A DNA stretch of 6,042 nucleotides from an uncultured Ruminococcus sp. (GTDB taxonomy: Bacteria; Bacillota; Clostridia; Oscillospirales; Ruminococcaceae). The notes under the pieces were generated by a model. The model did not search any database and was not told the origin of the DNA. It was given only the letters and a program-made list of their open reading frames with translations. Within the stretch, counting starts at the first letter, position 1. Each line of letters opens with the position of its first letter. The stretch covers positions 1 to 6,042 of the forward strand of contig CAMWHN010000138.1 in NCBI GenBank assembly GCA_947174085.1. Reading direction: 5' to 3'. This document shows positions 1 through 5,855 of the stretch, in pieces. The position numbers were made by a program, and so were the translations under genes.

Positions 1-456
1 AAGAATGTAAAAACTTCTTCCAATGAAATTGATTTGCTTGTAACTTTGTCAGATAAAGGTAAAATAATTGTTCCAAAGCTTTTTAGTTTTTTAGGTGAAA
101 AGTTTTTATGTGAATGTAAAAATTATAATGCTAGATTAAGTATTACATATGTTGGAAAATTCTACTCTTTGTTAAAAGCAACAAATTCTAAAATAGGAAT
201 ATTATTTACTATAAATGGAGTAACAGGAATTAATGATTGGAAAGATAGTAAAGCATTTATCCGTAAGGTAGCATTAAAAGAAGATGTTGCTATTTTGGTT
301 TTTGAAATTAATGATTATAAAGAAATAAAAGAAAATAATGTACAGTTTCTTGATTTGGTAGAAAAAAAGTATCGTTCTCTTATGAACGACATAAGTTATG
401 AGCAATTTGTTTCGTCGCATGAAGCGGAAGGAGAATTTTTGAATTTTTCTCAATAA
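1..456 (+). CDS. C-terminal part of a Mrr/RecB-like restriction endonuclease (PD-(D/E)xK fold), 5' end outside window
   Basis: The frame is open from base 1 to the TAA at 454-456, so 151 codons are visible and the gene starts upstream of the window. A TTG at 34 is only an internal leucine. Seen: N-E-I-D-L-L-V at codons 8-14, then C-E-C-K-N at codons 37-41. This D11 ... E38-x-K40 spacing is the metal-binding catalytic pattern of PD-(D/E)xK nucleases. It is followed by a helix (VGKFYSLLKAT) and a strand (KIGILFTING), the order usual in Mrr-type restriction endonuclease domains. Inference: a DNA-cleaving enzyme, perhaps a type IV/Mrr-like restriction protein or a nuclease subunit whose specificity domain lies upstream. 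The C-terminal ~60 residues are charged and not recognised. The gene runs towards the minus-strand ATPase unit, and no strong terminator lies directly after it. Fold assignment fairly sure; exact family and target unknown. Confidence 0.72.
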   Translation, partial: KNVKTSSNEIDLLVTLSDKGKIIVPKLFSFLGEKFLCECKNYNARLSITYVGKFYSLLKATNSKIGILFTINGVTGINDWKDSKAFIRKVALKEDVAILVFEINDYKEIKENNVQFLDLVEKKYRSLMNDISYEQFVSSHEAEGEFLNFSQ

Positions 457-676
457 AAATCTCATATTTGTTGTTAATTGTTTTTTTGAAGTATCTAATA
501 ATTATTTCATTCAAAAATAAACAAAAATAATCCTCATTTATCAAATGTGTTATGTTCGGCAGATATGGATTGCTTCTACTTAAAGCTAAAATTATTCTCC
601 CTTACTATTTGTAAATCACTTTTTGAAAGAATCAGAAACCTGGTTTCAATCTGTACATCAAGAAAATTGCTCATGG

Positions 677-749
677 TGCGTAAGCTGAATAGTATAAAAT
701 TTCATAAACAGCATAAAATAGGCACATTTTAACGTGCTGCGTAGGCTGA
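677..749. repeat. Imperfect direct repeat TGCGTA(A/G)GCTGA, two copies
   Basis: TGCGTAAGCTGA at 677-688 recurs as TGCGTAGGCTGA at 738-749, 61 bases further on. Similarity continues loosely downstream of each copy: an A-rich stretch, then AGTA and a run ending in AATT. Between them GCAC (722-725) and GTGC (734-737) can pair. The role is unknown; it could be a protein-binding repeat or an old duplication. Confidence 0.4.
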
Positions 750-824
750 GAAACAGTAAAAATTCTTATGTAAATTCCTCATAACCCCATGAAATTAGTA
801 AAATTTTAAAAAATAATGTCACTA

Positions 825-863
825 AACCCACGTAATACGGGTAATTACGTGGGTTGTCTTTTT
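825..863 (+). terminator. Rho-independent terminator-like hairpin
   Basis: AACCCACGTAAT (825-836) pairs perfectly with ATTACGTGGGTT (844-855) around a seven-base loop, giving a 12-bp stem. On the plus strand it is followed by GTCTTTTTGTTTG, a good U-rich tail. On the minus strand the stem is followed a little later by ATTATTTTTT, so it might work in both directions and separate the convergent nuclease and ATPase genes. It lies about 370 bases past the nuclease stop codon, far for that gene's own terminator, so a short untranslated transcript may end here instead. Confidence 0.7.
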
Positions 864-876
864 GTTTGTAGCTGAG

Positions 877-895
877 TTGACCCCAATTTGACCCC
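877..895. repeat. TTGACCCC direct repeat pair (11-bp period)
   Basis: TTGACCCC occurs at 877-884 and again at 888-895, one helical turn apart (11 bases), so a protein could contact both on one face of the DNA. Repeats like this can occur beside integrase genes or at the arm sites of integrative elements, but no integrase is visible here. Binding-site function is inference. Confidence 0.4.
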
Positions 896-965
896 TTATC
901 AATGAAAAAGATAAGTAAAAATTTGAAGCATTGAGGAGCAGGAAAGAATTGATTTTTATTAAAAA

Positions 966-2753
966 TTATTCATGCTTGAACGGCACAAAATTTCTATATG
1001 TCTTACCATGAAGTACCTTATTTTCTCTGATATGTTTCTGATAGTTATACACATCACCCTTGATAAAGCATTCGCCCACATCCATGCACAAAAGTTCCTT
1101 TTGAGATATTCCAAGACTTTTGGAAACTGCTAAAACAGAAGTATCATCAGGATTGAAGAATGCAGACAAACCAGCAAGTTTAATGACTGCATTTGCATCA
1201 GTATTTTTTTTAGAAAGAAACTGAGTCGCATAATTGAGGAATGTACGGAATTTTCGCCCTTCTCTGAGTATCTGTGTTATCGGTCCCTGCGGTTTCAGAT
1301 TTTGACTATGAATTTCGTCAACAAAAATGCCAAGATGCTTCGCAGGATTGAAACGCTGATGATAAAACAGGGACATCATAAGAATATCAATGAGGGCATA
1401 TCCACCTGTTTTTGAGGAAGTGTTCATGGATATGATAACAATATCCTTACTGTTATCTAAAAATTCACTCCATCCTCTGTTAGCACATTCATAATTGGTG
1501 AAATATGAGAAATGTTCCGTTACCTGAAGATGAAGAGTATCTTGTTTTTCAGGATAATCCACTTTAACAATATGTTTGTAGGCATTCATAACAGATAAAT
1601 CATCAATAGCAATCAGGTTTGTTATTAATTGCTCTATAAATACTTCCTGTACTTTACCAAGACTGCCGAAATGAGACATGATAATGGAAAACAAGATGTT
1701 TTTCTTTTCCGTAATATCATCCGAGAAATTAAGCATCAGCGGTTCTATGGGTATGCCTTCTGTTTCGATATTGTGGAATGTAATATGCTCGTTTACATAA
1801 TTTTCTACTTCTTTTAGTATTTTATCATCACCGCCTACAGAGAGTTTTTCAATAATTTCTTCTCTGGTAAATGAACCGCTTACATCGAATACCACAGTAC
1901 GGATACCTTGCTTCTGGAGACTGCACATACGCTCGATGAGATGAAATGTTTTTCCATAACCAGGCATACCTGTTGTAAAAAAATGCAGATTATCTTGTCT
2001 GTTGGCAGCAAATTCTTGACTTGCAATAAAACCATTCTGATTTGTAATGATTGGAATAACAGACGTTGTGGGAAGATTTTTTGCAAACCATTCAGAGGTT
2101 TTAATCCCACTTAACATATCTGCAATATCATTATCAAGAACAGCATCTTTTTCTATTGCAATAAAAGCATATCTTCTTTTCATTCCGTGACTTAAAACAG
2201 TAAGCTTATAACGCAGTGATTCTTTACTGCCTTTTGATGATGTATAAAGCAGGTTATCTTCATTCAGACTTTGAAGAATATGAAGAACGCTGTTTGTTGT
2301 AGTCATAAAAGGAAAAATTTTTTTCGTTAGCGTTTCTTCTTCCAATGCAAGCATTTTATCTTTTATTATGATTTCATTGTTTCCAGGAGTAAAGTTCATA
2401 TCCTTGCTGTATTGAACAATACTGACATTATTACTGCGAATAACTTTATTGAGAGCCTGAGTGAAGTCATTTACGATTGCTTCGGAATTTCCTCCAGTTT
2501 TTTCAACGCTGTTTTTTAAAATATGATATAAATAGTTTCCAAAATTTTTAGTTGAAACATGAATATCATAATATGTTTGAAGCATCTCAAAAACGCTTAC
2601 CAATATACACCAGCTTTTACGGTATTGTGTATTTTGAAAATCCTGCTGTCTTGTTTCATTATACAAAAATGAAATTGAGAATTTTAAATCAGATTTAACA
2701 TCAGAGTATTGATTACAGCAGAAATCTATAAAGTGACGAGAAATATCATTCAA
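966..2753 (-). CDS. HerA/FtsK/VirB4-like P-loop ATPase; probably the C-terminal part of a frameshifted ~1029-aa protein
   Basis: The 595-codon frame from a TTG at 2753 ends with TAA at 966-968. Residues ~255-595 form a RecA-type ATPase of the HerA/FtsK class. Walker A is G-M-P-G-Y-G-K-T (262-269), followed by a VVFDVSG strand (287-293). Walker B is LGIFVDE (474-480, acidic D479/E480). ILREGRKFRT (495-504) then reaches YATQF (508-512), matching the arginine-finger and sensor-glutamine segment of HerA proteins. Such enzymes form hexameric rings that move DNA or protein in conjugation, repair or defence. Residues 1-~215 lack ATPase motifs and resemble the end of a DUF927-like module with a winged-helix-like stretch (LLYTSSKGSKESLRYKLTVL). 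The TTG start has no Shine-Dalgarno sequence. The frame stays open a further 26 codons upstream to a TGA at 2832-2834, with no ATG or GTG, and meets the upstream gene at an A8 run. It is therefore likely translated, if at all, as a -1 frameshift product with the 412-codon frame. ATPase class is sure; biological role unknown. Confidence 0.8.
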   Translation of the reverse strand: MNDISRHFIDFCCNQYSDVKSDLKFSISFLYNETRQQDFQNTQYRKSWCILVSVFEMLQTYYDIHVSTKNFGNYLYHILKNSVEKTGGNSEAIVNDFTQALNKVIRSNNVSIVQYSKDMNFTPGNNEIIIKDKMLALEEETLTKKIFPFMTTTNSVLHILQSLNEDNLLYTSSKGSKESLRYKLTVLSHGMKRRYAFIAIEKDAVLDNDIADMLSGIKTSEWFAKNLPTTSVIPIITNQNGFIASQEFAANRQDNLHFFTTGMPGYGKTFHLIERMCSLQKQGIRTVVFDVSGSFTREEIIEKLSVGGDDKILKEVENYVNEHITFHNIETEGIPIEPLMLNFSDDITEKKNILFSIIMSHFGSLGKVQEVFIEQLITNLIAIDDLSVMNAYKHIVKVDYPEKQDTLHLQVTEHFSYFTNYECANRGWSEFLDNSKDIVIISMNTSSKTGGYALIDILMMSLFYHQRFNPAKHLGIFVDEIHSQNLKPQGPITQILREGRKFRTFLNYATQFLSKKNTDANAVIKLAGLSAFFNPDDTSVLAVSKSLGISQKELLCMDVGECFIKGDVYNYQKHIRENKVLHGKTYRNFVPFKHE

Positions 2754-2815
2754 AGAATTGGATAAACTATTTTCTTCTTCGGGAATTAATCCGCCAGGAA
2801 ATAGCTTATTAAGAG

Positions 2816-4054
2816 TTATGCAGATTTTTTTTCAGGCGGCAGAATATACTGGGCAGCAGTTGAAATTATTGCTGTGTTATGCGGTTGAGCTTTATTATCA
2901 AGGCTTAAAATTAATTGCAGTATATCTTCTCTTCTAGATTGATTGTCGATATTTGTGCATTCGCTTATGACAATCGTTTCATCTCTTGAAGTAAAAAACT
3001 CCTTCTGAATTGTGGGTTTGCTGTCATCAAAACTTAGCGATGGTTTATTTCTGTCATAAAGTTTCAGATACATGGAGGCATATTTTGTATCGTTATAATC
3101 AGTCGAAGAAATTACCAGAAACTGTTCCATGTTATATCCAATTTCATTCAGCAAAGAAGAAAGAATACCGCATATATTGAAAGTGAAAAGAAGACATTTC
3201 TCTGGTGTATTCAGAAAAGATAAAACAACATTTTTAATATCTGTAATATTTTTTTGATGCTTAGGAAGCCTTCTGTTGATAATATTGGGAGAATAAAGTC
3301 TTAGAATTTCAGGAACAGCAATTTCAGCGTTACAAATAAAGTGAGCTTTTTCTATATTATTTTCATCTTTATAGGGAGAGAATCCAGGGTACTCATTAAC
3401 TATAAGGATAACATTGGACTTTATATCATGAATTCTTGAAGCAAGATAATCGTTAGCAAGCTGTTTATTTTTACATTCGCATTCAAATCCGTGAAAGTAT
3501 TTGAGTATTTTTTTATTCGTAAGTTCATCATCAGTAAATACTGCGGAGCGTTCGCATCTTTTGCTATCCAAATACGTTACAAGTGTATAATCAGTGTAGT
3601 TTCCATTACGAAAAATTTTGTACCCCTGTGCATTGAGAATAGAAATAAAACCGATGCGTATAATTTTTTCATGAACGCCATTTGTTTCAACGCATATAGC
3701 AACACCTTCATTGCTTTCTGTAAAGAATCTGCTTTCAGAACGATTTTGTTTCATACGTTGAATGTTCATACGAAGCATAATATTTTCTCTTGTAATTGCT
3801 TCTAAAGATTTTCGGTCATTTAATTGCGAAGTTATAATAGAGTCCGCCGTTTCTTTCAGAGAGTTTATTGCACTGGCAATTATTTGTGTGTTATCTTGTT
3901 GCAGTGTTGAAGTTTCGTAAGGCATAACTGGTGTTTGATGCTGGAATGGATATACTGACTGTTGATTTTGGACAGGGACATTTTGTTGTTGCAGTTCTGG
4001 TTTAGAAACATGAGTAGAACCCTGGTATACAAATAATTTATCAGAATCATCCAT
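2816..4054 (-). CDS. Degenerate DUF927-like helicase/primase-type protein, N-terminal part of a probable frameshift fusion
   Basis: This 412-codon gene starts at ATG 4052-4054 behind AAGGAGA with 8-base spacing, under a good promoter. Residues 19-55 are rich in Gln and Pro, and ~56-105 are helical and possibly coiled-coil. From ~115 the order of elements resembles DUF927 proteins: a strand-rich segment (YTLVTYLDSKR), an L/K-rich helical part, then N-E-Y-P-G-F...AHFI (220-240), like the conserved GW/GF...F segment. Next come a hydrophobic helix (287-302) and FLVISSTDYNDTKYASMYL (312-330). This sits where G-x-SS-x-GKTT would be, but the P-loop Gly/Lys-Thr pattern is lost. E365 in VISECTN sits at the Walker B place, and TAIISTA (394-400) at the later strand. 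The protein stops in mid-domain, two codons after an A8 run (2825-2832); the next strand (KKICITLNKLF) exists only in the -1 frame. Inference: an inactive ATPase/regulatory module for the HerA-like domain. The DUF927 link rests on motif order, without a search. Confidence 0.6.
   Translation of the reverse strand: MDDSDKLFVYQGSTHVSKPELQQQNVPVQNQQSVYPFQHQTPVMPYETSTLQQDNTQIIASAINSLKETADSIITSQLNDRKSLEAITRENIMLRMNIQRMKQNRSESRFFTESNEGVAICVETNGVHEKIIRIGFISILNAQGYKIFRNGNYTDYTLVTYLDSKRCERSAVFTDDELTNKKILKYFHGFECECKNKQLANDYLASRIHDIKSNVILIVNEYPGFSPYKDENNIEKAHFICNAEIAVPEILRLYSPNIINRRLPKHQKNITDIKNVVLSFLNTPEKCLLFTFNICGILSSLLNEIGYNMEQFLVISSTDYNDTKYASMYLKLYDRNKPSLSFDDSKPTIQKEFFTSRDETIVISECTNIDNQSRREDILQLILSLDNKAQPHNTAIISTAAQYILPPEKKSA
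2825..2832 (-). other. A8 slippery run, probable -1 frameshift site joining the two frames
   Basis: On the minus strand the end of the 412-codon gene reads CCT GAA AAA AAA TCT GCA TAA, so A|AAA|AAA is exactly in phase for tandem -1 slippage. After the slip, ATC TGC ATA ACT... continues into the ATPase frame. That frame is closed by a TGA at 2832-2834 right at the A run, so the two frames overlap only there. Fusion length is 410 + 619 = 1029 residues. No clear stimulatory hairpin or upstream Shine-Dalgarno was seen. Transcriptional slippage on A8, a mutation, or a sequencing indel are the alternatives. Confidence 0.6.
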
Positions 4055-4062
4055 ATTTTTAA

Positions 4063-4069
4063 TCTCCTT
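4063..4069 (-). promoter_or_regulatory. Ribosome binding site AAGGAGA of the 412-codon gene
   Basis: AAGGAGA on the minus strand ends 8 bases before the ATG at 4052-4054. This fixes the start and contrasts with the second frame, which has no comparable site. Confidence 0.85.
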
Positions 4070-4103
4070 TTGTTTTGTAGAGTAATGAATTATTGTTATA
4101 TTA

Positions 4104-4132
4104 ATTATACACTATTCAGATTGAAAAGTAAA
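4104..4132 (-). promoter_or_regulatory. Sigma70-type promoter for the frameshifted ATPase unit
   Basis: A perfect -10 TATAAT (4104-4109) lies 17 bases from a -35 TTTACT (4127-4132, four of six consensus positions). Expected transcription start is near 4097, leaving a leader of about 40 bases that contains the RBS. Its closeness to the gene indicates that the two frames are expressed as their own unit, separate from the phage operon to the right. Confidence 0.65.
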
Positions 4133-4157
4133 TAGGTTTGCAGAAAATTTTTAAAAA

Positions 4158-4248
4158 TTGTCTCTCTTTTTTAAAATTATATTAGTAAAAATAAAAAAAG
4201 CCCCAATTCTAATGAGCTTCGATTTTAATTTTGAAAAAAGAGAGACAA
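4158..4248. repeat. ~91-bp element bounded by long inverted repeats (MITE-like or terminator)
   Basis: TTGTCTCTCTTTTTT (4158-4172) pairs perfectly with AAAAAAGAGAGACAA (4234-4248). After a single unpaired G at 4233, pairing resumes for six more bases (4173-4178 with 4227-4232). The ~48-base interior can form smaller stems, for example ATTAG (4181-4185) with CTAAT (4209-4213). It could be a small non-autonomous insertion element or a convergent transcription barrier. The flanks are A-rich, so a target duplication cannot be judged. Confidence 0.5.
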
Positions 4249-4284
4249 AAATAGATTTCCGTGCAGATGATACTGCACGGAAAT
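4248..4284 (-). terminator. Terminator-like hairpin, minus strand
   Basis: ATTTCCGTGCAG (4255-4266) pairs perfectly with CTGCACGGAAAT (4273-4284) around a six-base loop. On the minus strand the stem is followed by CTATTTTTG, a short U-rich tail. It lies just past the stop of the 54-codon remnant (4293) and would stop transcription coming from the right before the promoter at 4104-4132. Confidence 0.6.
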
Positions 4285-4292
4285 TTAATCAA

Positions 4293-4457
4293 TCAAACAT
4301 TTACAATCAAAACAAATTCACCAGCCGAAAGAACCAAATCGGAACATGGAGTCGGAACTGGTGAACAATGCCCGACAAGTTTTTCCGTAATCGCATCTTG
4401 AATACAAATCAAGCCGAACGGAATGTCATCAACTTCAAAACTTACAGCAATTCCACT
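4293..4457 (-). pseudogene. Remnant reading frame, 54 codons, no start
   Basis: On the minus strand a frame with protein-like composition runs from AGT (4455-4457) to TGA (4293-4295). It contains AVSFEVDDIPFGLICIQDAI and, further on, GHCSPVPTPCSDLVLSAG. An in-frame TAA (4458-4460) precedes it and there is no start codon or RBS at its head, while a terminator-like hairpin sits directly behind its stop. This suggests the 3' end of a gene whose front was removed, perhaps by the adjacent IS630 insertion. The first codons (GGAATTGC...) may belong to the IS end. An inverted repeat (TTCACCAG 4317-4324 with CTGGTGAA 4358-4365) lies inside. Product not recognised. Confidence 0.45.
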
Positions 4458-4462
4458 TTAGA

Positions 4463-4771
4463 TTAATAATAGCCACATGCAGAAAACCAATGGTCAATAT
4501 TTTCAGTTGTAACAGCAGAAAAGGCTTTTTCAATAAACTGGTTGAGAACTTCAGAAGAACGTGCTTTCCATTTGCGTAAAAGAGACTTTATTTTTGACCG
4601 CATCATTTCAATCGGATTCAGGTCGGGACTGTACGGTGGAAGATAAAGGACAGATGCTCCGGCAGCTTCAATTGTCTCAGCCACACCTTTTACTTTATGA
4701 CAGCTGAGATTGTCCATAATCACAATATCTCCTTTATTCAAGGTTGGAACAAGAATATTCCGTATATAATT
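4463..4771 (-). pseudogene. IS630-family transposase, C-terminal fragment
   Basis: The frame ends in TAA at 4463-4465. Matching sequence can be followed back to about 4771 (NYIRNILVPTLNKGDIVIMDN). This holds the second catalytic Asp in DIVIMDN, followed by LSCHK, and the third acidic residue in YSPDLNPIE. These are the conserved parts of the IS630 DDE domain. Family members are usually around 300-350 residues; only about 103 are recognisable here. The N-terminal DNA-binding domain and the first catalytic Asp are missing. Farther upstream the frame turns into phenylalanine-rich noise and meets a TGA at 4832-4834. A TTG at 4739-4741 could be called as a start, but it is an internal leucine of the family motif. 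It cannot be active, and neither terminal inverted repeat is certain. Confidence 0.85.
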
Positions 4772-4825
4772 GTGACTGCTTAATCTAATTGTAAATCTGC
4801 TAAAATAAAATGTAAAAAATCTGAT

Positions 4826-4858
4826 GGGATTTCACGGGTAATGGTGGGATTAGACGGG
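4826..4858. repeat. Short direct repeats GGGATTnnACGGG, period 20
   Basis: GGGATTTCACGGG (4826-4838) and GGGATTAGACGGG (4846-4858) are two copies 20 bases apart, about two helical turns. A further GGGATT, preceded by AC, begins at 4888. The stretch between the IS630 fragment and the phage operon (4772-4934) is otherwise without a gene. The repeats are G-rich against an AT-rich background and might be protein-binding sites or scars of a transposition end. Confidence 0.35.
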
Positions 4859-4934
4859 ACACGGAAAAACTTTGGCGATATACATACGGGATTATGTGGA
4901 TTTTCAAGAAACAAAAATACAGCTAAAATATAGA

Positions 4935-4972
4935 TTTAAGACCTCTTAAATTGTTGTTTAAGAGGTCTTAAA
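4935..4972 (-). terminator. Hairpin at the end of the phage operon
   Basis: TTTAAGACCTCTTAAA (4935-4950) pairs perfectly with TTTAAGAGGTCTTAAA (4957-4972) around the loop TTGTTG, giving a 16-bp stem. The stop codon of the gp27-like gene (4958-4960) lies inside it. The minus-strand tail (TCTATATTTTAG) is only moderately U-rich. A structure right after gp27 means the operon ends here. Confidence 0.65.
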
Positions 4973-5506
4973 ATTATCTTTGAGAAACTTTTTAAGTTCC
5001 TTATAAAGTTTTGGTTTATCATCAGCCAATACCTGAAAGAAAGCTTCACTGAACTGCTCTACGCCATTTTCAATCACCGTATTTGTTTTTGCATCAACAT
5101 TTCTTTTGTAAGCAACCGCTCTGGTTAAAGCAACCGTATTTTTAATAAGTGTTTCAATATCCATTGCCTGAAGCTGTTCATCAGGGAGCTTGTTAATTCG
5201 TTCTAAGAGCTGACTACATAAAAGCCTTGTAAGCGGTTCTGTAAAGTCAACACTCTTATATTTTTCAGTTTCTTCCATAATAGCACTGAAATTTTCCTGT
5301 GCCATTCTGAGAGTATGGAGCGATTCCATTAGATTGGAAGCATATCTTTGTACAGCTGATTTTGATATATTATTTCCAGTGCTTTTTATATAATCAACAA
5401 TTTCCTTGTATGTAAAATCAGCCTTTATCATCTCATCAACAGCTTCTTTAATATCTGGGTGCAGTTTTTCAATTGCATAATGCTTTCTTTTTTTCTTTCC
5501 CATCAT
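4958..5506 (-). CDS. Mu gp27-like phage protein (DUF3486 family)
   Basis: 182 codons. A basic N-terminus (GKKKRKH) is followed by LHPDIKEAVDEMIKADFTYK (15-34), then a helix-turn-helix-like segment ending in ISKSAVQRYASNLM (47-60). After that comes a long helical part with acidic patches and an L/K-rich tail. This order (start motif, K/SxSxxxRYA helix, helical C-terminus) and the length match DUF3486, the Mu gp27 family. It stands in Mu-like phages just before the large terminase and is probably a small-terminase-like DNA recognition protein (inference). Two ATGs (5504-5506 and 5501-5503) follow TAAGGGTG; the second has better spacing. It starts 6 bases after the upstream gene's stop, so translation is coupled. 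The expected downstream terminase gene is missing. Confidence 0.78.
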   Translation of the reverse strand: MMGKKKRKHYAIEKLHPDIKEAVDEMIKADFTYKEIVDYIKSTGNNISKSAVQRYASNLMESLHTLRMAQENFSAIMEETEKYKSVDFTEPLTRLLCSQLLERINKLPDEQLQAMDIETLIKNTVALTRAVAYKRNVDAKTNTVIENGVEQFSEAFFQVLADDKPKLYKELKKFLKDNFKTS

Positions 5507-5512
5507 GCACCC

Positions 5513-5842
5513 TTACACTTCTATACAGTCGTCTGTGATTGCTCCCCTGAGTACCTGTATTCCCTTTGCAGTAAGTGCAATTTCGGTACTGTCAAAGTGG
5601 TCTGCTTTGAAGTTCATTTTATTTCCTGTTTCACTGTCTGTCAGCTCCACATATCCGCTTAAATCAAGGTATTTTATGCTGTCCATAAGGCAATAATGGT
5701 TAACATTTCTAAATGAGTAGGCAAGGCTTGAAAGACGGCATCTGCTGTCTGAGATGACATTCAGGGTTCTTAGAACAGAACCATTCATGTGCATAAAATC
5801 TCCGGTTTCTATTTTCTTCTGAAATTTTTCTCGATTATTCAT
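5513..5842 (-). CDS. Winged-helix-like Mu-type phage protein (109 aa)
   Basis: It starts at ATG 5840-5842, seven bases after AAGGAG, and stops with TAA at 5513-5515, six bases before the gp27-like gene. Residues ~22-75 read as a helix-turn-helix (VLRTLNVISDS ... LMDSIKYLDLSGYVEL), where the last part looks like a recognition helix and wing. The C-terminus IALTAKGIQVLRGAITDD (88-105) resembles the LTAKGIDLLEG... ending of small winged-helix proteins found directly before gp27 in Mu-like prophages. Role unknown; perhaps DNA binding in packaging or late regulation. Family link is from memory of pattern and gene order. Confidence 0.65.
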   Translation of the reverse strand: MNNREKFQKKIETGDFMHMNGSVLRTLNVISDSRCRLSSLAYSFRNVNHYCLMDSIKYLDLSGYVELTDSETGNKMNFKADHFDSTEIALTAKGIQVLRGAITDDCIEV

Positions 5843-5849
5843 AATGAAA

Positions 5850-5855
5850 CTCCTT
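5850..5855 (-). promoter_or_regulatory. RBS AAGGAG overlapping the upstream stop codon
   Basis: On the minus strand the sequence reads TAAAGGAG: the upstream gene's TAA (5855-5857) shares its last base with the AAGGAG serving the 109-aa gene. This is a typical sign of translational coupling in a phage operon. Confidence 0.75.

Larger units (their letters stand above)
457..965. other. Intergenic region without a convincing gene
   Basis: The region lies between the plus-strand nuclease and the 3' end of the minus-strand ATPase. No reading frame has both a plausible RBS and protein-like composition; the open frame at 547-732 has neither. It holds an imperfect direct repeat (677-688 and 738-749), a strong hairpin with a T-rich tail (825-863), a TTGACCCC pair (877-895) and a weak hairpin (895-900 with 910-915, nine-base loop). 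The weak hairpin could help end transcription coming from the ATPase gene. No tRNA-like cloverleaf was found. Confidence 0.55.

Noticed and set aside
547..732. Plus-strand open frame of 61 codons
   Set aside because: No RBS, unlikely composition, and it runs through the direct-repeat region.
2751..2753. TTG as a true start of the ATPase gene
   Set aside because: No Shine-Dalgarno sequence. The frame is open 26 codons further upstream with sensible sequence reaching the A8 run. Kept only as the conventional coordinate.
3491..3805. Plus-strand frame of 104 codons
   Set aside because: Shadow of the 412-codon minus-strand gene; no RBS and no protein-like pattern.
4158..4364. Plus-strand open frame of 68 codons from TTG
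   Set aside because: It starts inside the inverted repeat, has no RBS, and crosses the terminator hairpin and the minus-strand remnant.
5459..5696. Two overlapping plus-strand frames
   Set aside because: Antisense shadows of the coupled phage genes, rich in Cys/Phe/Ser as expected from the reverse strand.
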